Source: Acidobacteriaceae bacterium | Lineage (GTDB): Bacteria > Acidobacteriota > Terriglobia > Terriglobales > Acidobacteriaceae | DNA length: 20,128 bases | Reading direction: 5' to 3' | Assembly: GCA_030049955.1 (NCBI GenBank) | Contig: JASIJX010000069.1 | Coordinates: 1 to 20,128 of the forward strand | Shown here: piece by piece, positions 6,842 through 13,928 of the stretch | Numbering within the stretch: the first letter of the stretch is position 1 | Layout: each line of letters starts with the position of its first letter | Made by a program: the position numbers and the translations under genes | Notes under the pieces: generated by a model | What the model saw: only the letters and a program-made list of their open reading frames with translations | What the model was told of the DNA's origin: nothing | Database searches by the model: none

Positions 6842-8788
6842 ATGATTTTTCCGGCGGGCGCGGCAAAAAGGACCACGAGTGAAGCGGTGCAGGGCGAAAT
6901 CTATGACGCGGTCATCGTCGGCGCCGGCATCTCCGCATCGCTGATCGCATACGAGCTCAGCCGTGCCGGCAATCGCGTGCTCATGCTCGAGGCCGGCCCC
7001 GGCGAAGACATCACGCTCAACGGCTACCTTGGTTATCTCGAGCGGTTCTACGGCGCCGTCTCCAAAGATAATCAGGCGCCCTATCCGCCAAATCCCAACG
7101 CGCCCATGCCGCGCAGCACTGACGCGCAGAAAATCGAGCCCGGCCATCCAGCAACATCAGCCTACCTCGTGCAAACCGGCCCGTTTTCGACCGACACCAC
7201 GTACACGCGCGTCCTCGGTGGCACCACGATGCATTGGGAAGCGAAGACGCTGCGTATGCTGCCGGAAGATTTCAAAATGCGCAGCCGCTTCGGGCAGGCG
7301 CAGGACTGGCCGCTCGAATACGACGATCTGGACCAGTATTACGAGATGGCCGAGCATGAGATTGGCGTCTCCGGCGACGTGGAGGGACAAAAACAGATCG
7401 GCATTCCGTTCTCTGACGGCTACGTTTTCCCGATGTACGAAATGCCGCTCTCTTATCTCGATCAGATGGTGGCCCGCGGCATCGACGGCACCAGCGTGTC
7501 GCTGGCCGGCGAAAGCTACAAGCTGAAGGTGCGCACGTTTCCGCAGGGCCGCAACGGCGTTCCCAATCCAAAATACGATCGCGGCAAGAGTTTCTCGCCC
7601 ACCGGAGCGGTGAGCACCAGCCAGGTGGAAATAGGCGGCCGCTGCCAAGGCAACAACAACTGTGTGCCCATTTGCCCCGTGCAGGCCAAGTACCACGCGG
7701 GCAAGACGCTGGCCAAGGCACTGCAAACGGGCAAGGTCGACATTCTCGCGCAGGCCGTCGCCTCGAACGTCGTCGTCGACCGCGCAAACGGCGTCGTCAA
7801 GTACATCGAGTACAAGCACTATAACGATCCGCAGAGGCCCGAATACACCACCGGCAGAGCGCAAGGGCGCATCTTTGTGCTGGCTGCCAACGCCATCGAA
7901 AATCCGCGCCTCATGCTCTCCTCCGGACTGCAAATGCAGAACGGACTGGTGGGCTGCAACCTGATGGATCACGCCTACCTGCTGAACTGGGCGCTGATGC
8001 CGGTGGACTGCGGAACCATGCGCGGCACCAACTGCACGGGCGGAATCGTGGACCTGCGCAGCGGGTCATTTCGCAATAGACAGGCAGCCTTCAGCGTTGA
8101 CATTCACAACGACGGCTGGGGCTGGGCTACCGGCTCACCGTTCTCCGATCTCGTTCAGCTTGTCGATGCGGAAAACAGGTTCGGCCGCAGCCTGCGCCAA
8201 GAGCTCGCCCGGCGTATCACGCGCCAGCTCCTGCTGGCTTTCATGATCGAGGTGCTGCCCAGCCAAAGCAATCGAGTTTCCATCGATCCGGCGTACCGCG
8301 ATCCGCTCGGCAACATGCGGCCGGAGATCTCCTACAACGTTCCCGAGTACAGCATGCGCGGCGCGGCTTACGCGCGCCAGTTCGCGCAGCTCATTTTCCA
8401 GCGCCTGGGCGCCGCCGACTATACCGCCTATGACGCTTCCGATTACGGCTACATCACGCACGAGGGCGTGGGCTACATCATCCGCGGCGGAAATCACCTT
8501 GCCGGAACTCACTCCATGGGTTCCGACAAGAGCAACTCCGTGGTCAACCGCGACCTGCGCTCATGGAACCACGAGAACCTTTACCTGGTAGGCGGCGGAA
8601 GCATGCCCACCATCGGCACTGCCAACGTCACCCTCACCATCGCCGCGCTCTGTTATCGCAGCGCCCGCGCCATGATTGCGCAACTGGCCCGTGAAACGAG
8701 CATTGCCACCCGTGTCGTTACCCGCGCCTCCATCCCTGCAAAACGAGGAGAAAAACATGCCGTCGCCCACACTGCCCGCAAGAATTGA
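6842..8788 (+). CDS. GMC-family FAD-dependent dehydrogenase, copy 2, with [3Fe-4S]-type Cys motif
   Basis: A 648-residue paralogue of the preceding GMC protein. It has AVIVGAGISAS (23-33) for FAD binding and E50, GGTTMHW (126-132), C268-x5-C274-x3-C278 (RCQGNNNCVPICPVQAKY), NHLAGTHSMG (551-560) with the active-site His, and GTANVTLT (592-599) with the active-site Asn. Substrate-side segments differ from copy 1, for example an insertion around residues 92-107, and Asn replaces Gly just before the catalytic-loop His. The two enzymes may therefore act on different substrates or positions. GGAGGAG lies about 6 nt before ATG 6842. A 90-bp gap separates it from copy 1, the largest gap near the redox genes. 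Its last 32 nt overlap the ferritin-like gene, and the basic tail (RVVTRASIPAKRGEKHA...) is beyond the conserved domain. Confidence 0.85.
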   Translation: MIFPAGAAKRTTSEAVQGEIYDAVIVGAGISASLIAYELSRAGNRVLMLEAGPGEDITLNGYLGYLERFYGAVSKDNQAPYPPNPNAPMPRSTDAQKIEPGHPATSAYLVQTGPFSTDTTYTRVLGGTTMHWEAKTLRMLPEDFKMRSRFGQAQDWPLEYDDLDQYYEMAEHEIGVSGDVEGQKQIGIPFSDGYVFPMYEMPLSYLDQMVARGIDGTSVSLAGESYKLKVRTFPQGRNGVPNPKYDRGKSFSPTGAVSTSQVEIGGRCQGNNNCVPICPVQAKYHAGKTLAKALQTGKVDILAQAVASNVVVDRANGVVKYIEYKHYNDPQRPEYTTGRAQGRIFVLAANAIENPRLMLSSGLQMQNGLVGCNLMDHAYLLNWALMPVDCGTMRGTNCTGGIVDLRSGSFRNRQAAFSVDIHNDGWGWATGSPFSDLVQLVDAENRFGRSLRQELARRITRQLLLAFMIEVLPSQSNRVSIDPAYRDPLGNMRPEISYNVPEYSMRGAAYARQFAQLIFQRLGAADYTAYDASDYGYITHEGVGYIIRGGNHLAGTHSMGSDKSNSVVNRDLRSWNHENLYLVGGGSMPTIGTANVTLTIAALCYRSARAMIAQLARETSIATRVVTRASIPAKRGEKHAVAHTARKN

Positions 8789-9848
8789 TTCGGTCGAAAG
8801 ACTCTGCAAGTACCTGTATCACGCGATGCAGATCGAACACTCGACCCTGCCGCCGTATCTGCTGGCGCTCTATTCCATTCATCCGGGAACCAACCTGGAC
8901 GCGGCGCAGGTGATCCGTGCGGTAGTCGTGGAGGAGATGCTGCATCTCACGCTCGCGGCCAACCTGCTCAACGCCGTCGGCGGCAAACCCGACCTCACAT
9001 CGCCGGATTTCGTCCCGCTCTATCCGGCCTACCTGCCCGATGGCGAAGACGATTTCGAAGTCAGCCTCACGGCGTTTTCGAGAGAAGCGCTCGAAACCTT
9101 CATTAAGATCGAGCGGCCCAGCCCCGCGCCCAGTGAAGCCACGCGGCTCGTACGCCGTCCGCCGAAGGTTTCGGCCATGGCCGCCGCGCCAGATGATACA
9201 GGACTGCATTTTTACAGCATTGGCGAGTTCTACGAGGAGATCCGCCGCGGCTTCGACCATCTGCACGACAAGCTTGGCGACAAGAAACTGTTCACTGGCG
9301 ATCCCGCCCGCCAGGCCGACTCGCGCTACTACTACTCCGGTGGCGGCAGGCTCTTTCCGGTCACCGACATTAAATCCGCGCGCGAAGCCATCAACCTGAT
9401 CATCGAGCAGGGCGAAGGCTTTGGCGGCGGAATCTACAACGATGAGCACGAGCTCGCGCACCTCTACCGCTTCGAGCAACTGCAGAAGCAACGCTACTAC
9501 CAGAAGGGCGACAGGCCGGGCAATCCAACCGGCCCCGCGCTCACCGTCGACTGGAACGCCGTTTATCCCATCAAGAAAAACGCGCGCCTCACCGACTATC
9601 CCGAGTCATCGGAGCTGCACGCGGTGGCAATGGCCTTCAATGGAGCGTATGCCGAGTTCCTCGACCTGCTCACGCGTGCCTACAACGGCAAGCCGGAGTT
9701 GTTGCTCACGCAAGCAGTTCCGCGCATGTTCGAGCTGCGCAACCGTATCAATCAACTCATTCGCAACCCGGTTCCGGGTCTGGAGGGCGTCAACGCCGCG
9801 CCCACTTTCGAAATGGCCGGCGTATTCGCCGCGGGGGTGCCGGCATGA
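8757..9848 (+). CDS. Ferritin-like diiron protein (VioB/RebD iminophenyl-pyruvate dimer synthase domain type)
   Basis: A 363-residue protein whose N-terminal part matches the 'Ferritin-like' domain first defined in VioB and RebD, which couple two oxidised amino-acid units. Candidate metal ligands are E27-H28 in MQIEHSTLPPYLLALYS, E60-x2-H63 in VVVEEMLHLTLAANLLNA, a Glu in EFYEEIRRGF (158-166), and E232-x2-H235 in HELAHLYRFEQL. Together these make two carboxylate/His pairs, as in a four-helix diiron site. VioB itself is far larger; stand-alone versions of about 350 residues are widespread and uncharacterised. No tryptophan-dimer pathway genes are nearby, so a pigment role is unlikely. ATG 8757 follows GAGGAG by about 6 nt; the gene overlaps GMC copy 2 by 32 nt and small subunit 2 by 4 nt, implying coordinated production. 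Confidence 0.78.
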   Translation: MPSPTLPARIDSVERLCKYLYHAMQIEHSTLPPYLLALYSIHPGTNLDAAQVIRAVVVEEMLHLTLAANLLNAVGGKPDLTSPDFVPLYPAYLPDGEDDFEVSLTAFSREALETFIKIERPSPAPSEATRLVRRPPKVSAMAAAPDDTGLHFYSIGEFYEEIRRGFDHLHDKLGDKKLFTGDPARQADSRYYYSGGGRLFPVTDIKSAREAINLIIEQGEGFGGGIYNDEHELAHLYRFEQLQKQRYYQKGDRPGNPTGPALTVDWNAVYPIKKNARLTDYPESSELHAVAMAFNGAYAEFLDLLTRAYNGKPELLLTQAVPRMFELRNRINQLIRNPVPGLEGVNAAPTFEMAGVFAAGVPA

Positions 9849-10309
9849 TGGACCAGTTCCTTAACCAATTTCTTCCATTCTCGGCCGAGCTTACCGCTTT
9901 CCGTGCCTTCGAGCTGCTGGGCACGGGCCAGGCACAGACGTATCTCGCCGCTGCGCGCAAGGTTGTCGGCGACGATCTGCTCAACGAGCTGTTCACGGCC
10001 TGGGCGTCCATTCCTGCAGGCGATTCGGACGAGCGCGAGGCCGAAATACGCCGACGGATTCTTGGCGACGAAAAGCTTGGCCCCATTGCGCGCAATATCG
10101 TCAAGCTCTGGTTCACCGGCGTCTGGTATGAGCTGCCCCGCGCCTGGAGCGAAACCTACGGAGCACGCGAAAACGACGCAACGTTCGTTGCTGCGCCCGC
10201 AGCCTACGCGGAAGGACTGCTGTGGACCACGATCGGCGCGCATGCGCCCGGCGCCAAAGCGCCTGGATACGGCTCATGGACGGGCCCGCCGGTGATTCCG
10301 CCGGCCTAA
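9845..10309 (+). CDS. Sorbitol-dehydrogenase-type small subunit (FAD-SLDH family), copy 2
   Basis: A 154-residue paralogue of the small subunit at 4443. Shared blocks are an N-terminal FLPFSAELTAFRAFELLGTG, then DEKLGPIARNIVKLWFTGVW, and AYAEGLLWTTIGAHAPGAKAPGYGSW near the end. It is the likely partner of GMC copy 2, though separated from it by the ferritin-like gene. It has no Tat motif or hydrophobic signal sequence. Its ATG overlaps the ferritin-like stop (ATGA, 9845-9848); a second ATG follows immediately. Identity of the family is inferred from these motifs and from adjacency to GMC genes. Confidence 0.65.
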   Translation: MMDQFLNQFLPFSAELTAFRAFELLGTGQAQTYLAAARKVVGDDLLNELFTAWASIPAGDSDEREAEIRRRILGDEKLGPIARNIVKLWFTGVWYELPRAWSETYGARENDATFVAAPAAYAEGLLWTTIGAHAPGAKAPGYGSWTGPPVIPPA

Positions 10310-10372
10310 CAGAATGCAGGTGCACCTGAAACTCAACCGGCAACACATTGAGATAAGGAGAATCAACGGATC

Positions 10373-11287
10373 ATGAGCACACCTGGCAACCTATTCAGCC
10401 CGCAAAAAATCAAGCTTGGCATTACGCCAACGCTTTGGTGGAACGACGACTTTCCTCTCATCGACATCGGCATCCCCTTCGAGCAGTGCGTGAGCGAGAT
10501 GGCGCTGGCCGGCTTCCACGGATGCAGCATAGGCCACAAGTATCCTACTGAGCCTTCCGTGCTCGAGCGCGAGCTCACACTCCGCGGCCTGAGAGTCTCC
10601 GAGCCCTGGGTGAGCACCTATTTCACGATCAAGTCCATGCGGCAACAGACCATCGAGAATTTCATCAAGCAGATGCAGTTCATCAAGCAGATGGGCGCAA
10701 GCGATATGGTGGTGGCTGAGTTCGGCCAGGCCGTCAATCCGCTGCCGGTTGCCGTCTTCGCCAACCGTCCCATCTTCACGGACGAGCAATGGAAGGATCT
10801 GCTCGACGGTCTGAGCGAACTGGGCAAGATGGCGAACGCCAACGGCCTGCACCTCTGCTATCACCCGCACATGGGCACCGGCGTCATGATCAAGGAAGAT
10901 GTGGACCGGCTGATGCAGAACACCGACCCCGACCTGGTGCACCTGCTGCTCGACACCGGCCATCTGGCCTTTGCCGGCGCCGATCCTCTCGAAGTCACCG
11001 TCCAGTACGGGCCGCGCATCAAGCACATCCATCTCAAGGACGTCCGCTCCAAGGTGGTCAAGCGCGTGCGCGACGAAGGACTGTCGTTCGAGCAGGCCAT
11101 CGAAGCCGGTGTTTTCACAGTTCCCGGCGACGGCGACATCGACTTTCCGCCCATCTTCCGCGCGCTCGACGAGGCAGGCTTCCAGGGCTGGCTGGTGGTG
11201 GAAGCCGAGCAGGATCCGGCCAAGGCCAATCCGCTCGAGTACGCCTCCATGGCGCGAACCTATTTGCGCAAAGAACTTGGATGGTAA
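10373..11287 (+). CDS. iolE: IolE-like sugar isomerase/dehydratase (myo-inosose-2 dehydratase family)
   Basis: A 304-residue TIM-barrel protein of the xylose-isomerase-like superfamily, closest by eye to IolE, which dehydrates 2-keto-myo-inositol. Recognised stretches: KIKLGITPTLWWNDDFP (12-28), IPFEQCVSEMALAGFHGCSIG (34-54), LCYHPHMGTGVM (161-172), LLLDTGHLAFAGADP (191-205), IKHIHLKDVR (216-225) and LVVEAEQD (274-281). The D194, H197, H218/H220 and E277 positions fit a divalent-metal site. Length equals IolE (about 300). No other inositol gene (iolG, iolB, iolC, iolD) is in the window, so the substrate could instead be another keto-cyclitol or keto-sugar made by the adjacent GMC enzymes. AAGGAG lies about 11 nt before ATG 10373. 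The gene ends 28 bp before the next TIM barrel. Confidence 0.72.
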   Translation: MSTPGNLFSPQKIKLGITPTLWWNDDFPLIDIGIPFEQCVSEMALAGFHGCSIGHKYPTEPSVLERELTLRGLRVSEPWVSTYFTIKSMRQQTIENFIKQMQFIKQMGASDMVVAEFGQAVNPLPVAVFANRPIFTDEQWKDLLDGLSELGKMANANGLHLCYHPHMGTGVMIKEDVDRLMQNTDPDLVHLLLDTGHLAFAGADPLEVTVQYGPRIKHIHLKDVRSKVVKRVRDEGLSFEQAIEAGVFTVPGDGDIDFPPIFRALDEAGFQGWLVVEAEQDPAKANPLEYASMARTYLRKELGW

Positions 11288-11315
11288 CTTTCCGCAACCG
11301 ACTTGGATGGTAGCT
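11275..11315 (+). repeat. Short direct repeat spanning the iolE-like stop
   Basis: Two 15-nt copies of ACTTGGATGGTA[A/G]CT (11275-11289 and 11301-11315), period 26, differing at one position. The first contains the last codons and stop of the iolE-like gene; the second ends directly before the ATG of the next gene and supplies its leader, whose GGATGG may serve as a weak ribosome site. Confidence 0.7.
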
Positions 11316-12329
11316 ATGGCAATCGCGACAAACAATGACTTGCTGTTCAGCTTCTTCATGTTTACGGTCGATCTGCAGCCGGAGAACCCGGCCTACACGC
11401 CGACGATCGTACGCCACATGAAAGCGCTCGTGGCGATGGGCTATGACGGCTTCGATTTGCCCATCGCTCCCTGCGCCACGCTCAACCATCGCCACGAAGT
11501 AGAAAATTACAAGCGCCTGCGCGGAGCTCTCGACGACGCCGGCCTGGGTGACCTGAAGGTGACGACGAACGTTGCGGCCACGCGCACCTTCGACCCGTCG
11601 TCGATGTACCGCGAGCAGCGCGAAATTGCGCTTGCGTATCTGAAGTCGCGCGTCGATATCACCCGCGCGCTGCGCGGCGAAATCATGGCTGGCCCCATCG
11701 TTCTGCCCTACGGGGTCTTTCCTACCACGGATGCAAACCAGCCCATCTGGAGCGACGCGCTGCAGGAGTGGCTGGCGGCGCGCTATCGCAATGCCGAGCC
11801 CGTGCTGGAGGCGCTTAGCGAACACGCGGTCACGCAGAACGTCAAGGTGGCCATTGAGCCGGTGGACCATTGGGAAACACCCGCGCCCAACATGGTCTCT
11901 GACGTCCTCCGCTTTCTCGATGGCGTGGCCAATCCGCAGATGGGCGTCTGCGTGGACAGCGCACATGTCGTCCTGGGAAGCGACGGGCCGGCAACATTTA
12001 CCAAGAACATAGAACTGGCCCTCGATGCCGGATGGCTGCACTACGTGCATCTCTCGGCGCCCGACCGCGGCGCGCTCGCCGCCAGCTGGATTCCGTGGAA
12101 GCCGTTCCTCAAGCCCATCGCCGGCCGTTACCAGGGGCCGTATCTGGTGGAGGTTTTCAACGCCATCCCCGTGTTTCTCAACCCGCTGCGCATCACGCGC
12201 CGCAAATTCTGGATTCCGGACGAAGACAATCCGGTGAAGGATTCACCGGATGCCTACACCGTCGCGCGCGAAGCGCTGGCCGAAGTGCGAAGCCAACTGC
12301 CAGCCGTTGCCTTACCTGTTCCGGTGTAA
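11316..12329 (+). CDS. Sugar (phosphate) isomerase/epimerase, D-tagatose 3-epimerase-like TIM barrel
   Basis: A 337-residue AP_endonuc_2-type TIM barrel. Metal-site candidates are E181 (VKVAIEPVDHWETP), D214 and H217 (VCVDSAHVVLG), H245 (LHYVHLSAPDRG) and E279 (PYLVEVFN). The Glu-Asp-His-Glu order and the 33-residue Glu-Asp spacing match D-tagatose/D-psicose 3-epimerases, which invert C3 of a ketose through a metal-bound enediolate. Related proteins also eliminate or isomerise 3-keto-glycosides, so the actual reaction is open. It is longer than typical 290-residue epimerases because of an extended C-terminus (after residue 290). The ATG at 11316 has only GGATGG upstream; a later ATG (11358, MFTVDL) is less likely because LLFSFFMFTVDL is part of the first strand. 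The next gene is 49 bp away. Confidence 0.72.
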   Translation: MAIATNNDLLFSFFMFTVDLQPENPAYTPTIVRHMKALVAMGYDGFDLPIAPCATLNHRHEVENYKRLRGALDDAGLGDLKVTTNVAATRTFDPSSMYREQREIALAYLKSRVDITRALRGEIMAGPIVLPYGVFPTTDANQPIWSDALQEWLAARYRNAEPVLEALSEHAVTQNVKVAIEPVDHWETPAPNMVSDVLRFLDGVANPQMGVCVDSAHVVLGSDGPATFTKNIELALDAGWLHYVHLSAPDRGALAASWIPWKPFLKPIAGRYQGPYLVEVFNAIPVFLNPLRITRRKFWIPDEDNPVKDSPDAYTVAREALAEVRSQLPAVALPVPV

Positions 12330-12378
12330 GATCGCGTTCCGGCAGCTCCAATTCACCGCGCCTGAAAGGACATTTTCG

Positions 12379-13332
12379 ATGACCACCACCGTGCGCACCA
12401 CCCGCCTCGGCCGGGCAATCGTTCCTGAAGATGAGCAGTCCCTTGCCGACCGCAACGTCACGTCGTACCGTGCGGCCTCCACGCATCTTGCCACGGCAGA
12501 GCGGCTCGGCCCGCTGCAGGATCTTCCCGGCTTTTGGGAGGGCGTTGGATTCAGCCTCATCGCGCGTCCGGATTTCTCCAGCGGAAACAAGAACGGATTC
12601 TTCCTGGAGTTGAACATTCTGCGCGAAAGCCTCATGTTCACCACCATCGGCTCGCCGGTGATGAACCGCGGCAGCCAGCAGGAAGATATCGCAATTTTCG
12701 GACTCACCTACTTGCATCGCGTCACCGACGCGCTCACCGGTGGCGCTCTGCACATCGAGCCCGGCACTTGGCTCAACATCCCAAAGACCACCGTTCCCAA
12801 ATCACCCGCCAGCATCGCGCGGCTCTTAACCATACCCCATGGAAACGCGGTGTGCACTTACGGCCACTCGGAGGACGTCGTCTTTCAGGGCCTGCCCGAC
12901 ATTCCACCGGCGAACACTGTTCCCTTCATCATCGGCAGCAACACGCCGGCGCCCGGAACCGAGAATCCGTATCCGGAGTTCAACCTGAGCGTGGAATCTG
13001 AATTCCGCACCAGCCCGCTGCACCCCAACATCACGCAGGCCTTCGTCAACGATCCGAACGAGATGCTTCGCCAGGCGCTCCAGGGTCAGCACCTGACCAA
13101 AATCATCCGCCTCATCACCAACACGGCCGAGATCAACGGCACCTGCAACATTCCGTTCATCGAGAAAAATGCAGACACGCCCAGCCTCGAATCCGTTTTC
13201 GCCATCGAAACGGTGCAGAACCCTGGCGGCGACGACTTCCTCCAACTGCAGTACTCGCAGACGGCGATCTTGAATTTTCGCGGAATGAGCTTCCCGCACG
13301 TGACGGTGGGAACGCTGATCAAAGCGTTCTAA
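12379..13332 (+). CDS. Conserved protein of unknown function (FWEGVGF/HIEPGTW motif family)
   Basis: A 317-residue soluble protein that I cannot assign to a characterised family. Striking stretches are LPGFWEGVGFSLIARPDF (48-65), FFLELNILRESLMFTTIGSP, EDIAIFGLTYLHRV, ALHIEPGTWLNIP, TIPHGNAV, and the C-terminal LQYSQTAILNFRGMSFPHVTVGTL. The alternating beta-rich pattern and single Trp/Gly motif near the start suggest a beta-barrel of lipocalin or nitrobindin style. I recall similar fungal and bacterial proteins carried under the loose name 'heme-binding protein', but I cannot confirm heme binding. There is no signal peptide. AAAGGA lies about 9 nt before ATG 12379. It is the last gene of the central block, followed by a strong hairpin. 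Confidence 0.6.
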   Translation: MTTTVRTTRLGRAIVPEDEQSLADRNVTSYRAASTHLATAERLGPLQDLPGFWEGVGFSLIARPDFSSGNKNGFFLELNILRESLMFTTIGSPVMNRGSQQEDIAIFGLTYLHRVTDALTGGALHIEPGTWLNIPKTTVPKSPASIARLLTIPHGNAVCTYGHSEDVVFQGLPDIPPANTVPFIIGSNTPAPGTENPYPEFNLSVESEFRTSPLHPNITQAFVNDPNEMLRQALQGQHLTKIIRLITNTAEINGTCNIPFIEKNADTPSLESVFAIETVQNPGGDDFLQLQYSQTAILNFRGMSFPHVTVGTLIKAF

Positions 13333-13443
13333 AACGCGGTCTGCTGAGGTTTGCCAAGGCGTCGCGAGCAGGATTACCAGGCGCCCCGCGCGCAGCGGGC
13401 ACCCCCTCCGCTGCGCTACGACTCCGCAATGGCGCCAAAGCGG

Positions 13444-13473
13444 AACGGCCGGAGTTCCCATCCTCCGGCCGTT
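13444..13473 (+). terminator. Strong inverted repeat, probable terminator of the central block
   Basis: A perfect 11-bp stem AACGGCCGGAG / CTCCGGCCGTT with an 8-nt loop (TTCCCATC), about 110 bp after the last gene of the block. The following T-run is short (TTTCC), so it is not a classical intrinsic terminator; it may act in both directions, as it lies between the rightward block and the leftward remnant. Confidence 0.45.
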
Positions 13474-13501
13474 TCCGTACCACCCTTCCCCAGTCTGCTG
13501 C

Positions 13502-13749
13502 TCATCCTGTCTGTTGATTGTTCACCACGGAAAACGTGAAGTTCGCCGGTCCGTTGTGATAGCCGTTCGAGTTCTCCATGTTCGTCCATCGCTCCACGTG
13601 CCGCCCATCGGCACATTGAATGGCGGCAGCGTGTACTGCGTCTGGAAGTTCGGCGGGTCGTACATTGTGCCTGTGAATGTCACTTCGATCGAATAATCGT
13701 CGAGCAGCGCGATCGTCGCCGCCTGCTCAGATGTTTCCAACGCGTTGCG
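13502..13749 (-). pseudogene. Frameshifted remnant of an unrecognised protein gene
   Basis: Read leftward, one frame gives a natural-looking stretch (IEVTFTGTMYDPPNFQTQYT..., then LPPFNVPMGGTWSDG) and then degenerates into Arg/Thr-rich residues ending at 13522. A second frame at the same place takes over with ERWTNMENSNGYHNGPANF and FTFSVVNNQQTG before a TGA at 13502-13504. The switch lies near 13585-13610. The upstream frame closes at 13750-13752 without a good start, so the 5' part is missing. Together this looks like the C-terminal 75-80 residues of a beta-rich protein broken by a frameshift. I do not recognise the family. Confidence 0.4.
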
Positions 13750-13865
13750 CTATTCGCAGGCGTTAAAACAAAACTGCCATCAGCACAGGCGAATACGGAC
13801 AGGTGAGAGGCATCGACCTTGCAGCCAACTGACTTCTCCAAATTGTTCCAAATGCTTCGCTGGCC

Positions 13866-13881
13866 CTGTCAGGAATGACAG
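13866..13881 (+). promoter_or_regulatory. Small hairpin in the HAD gene leader
   Basis: CTGTCA-GGAA-TGACAG, a perfect 6-bp stem closed by a GNRA-type tetraloop, about 48 nt before the HAD start. It could be an RNA structure or a chance or dispersed repeat; nothing else supports a regulatory role. Confidence 0.25.
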
Positions 13882-13928
13882 TTCCCGTTTATTTGCTGAT
13901 CGGATGAAGATGCCACGGGGAGGCATCG

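Larger units (their letters stand above)
13333..13928. other. Gap of about 600 bp without an intact gene
   Basis: It contains a GC-rich stretch (13380-13430), the 11-bp-stem hairpin (13444-13473), a broken leftward coding remnant (13502-13749), and the leader of the HAD phosphatase gene with a 6-bp stem hairpin (13866-13881). No other coding signal is convincing on either strand. Confidence 0.6.

Noticed and set aside
8757..9848. Ferritin-like gene as part of a violacein/rebeccamycin-type pigment cluster
   Set aside because: No amino-acid oxidase, VioC/D/E or RebC/P-like gene is present; neighbours are sugar-oxidation genes.
11115..12050. 311-codon leftward ORF opposite the epimerase gene
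   Set aside because: Antisense shadow; the sense strand carries a conserved TIM-barrel metal site.
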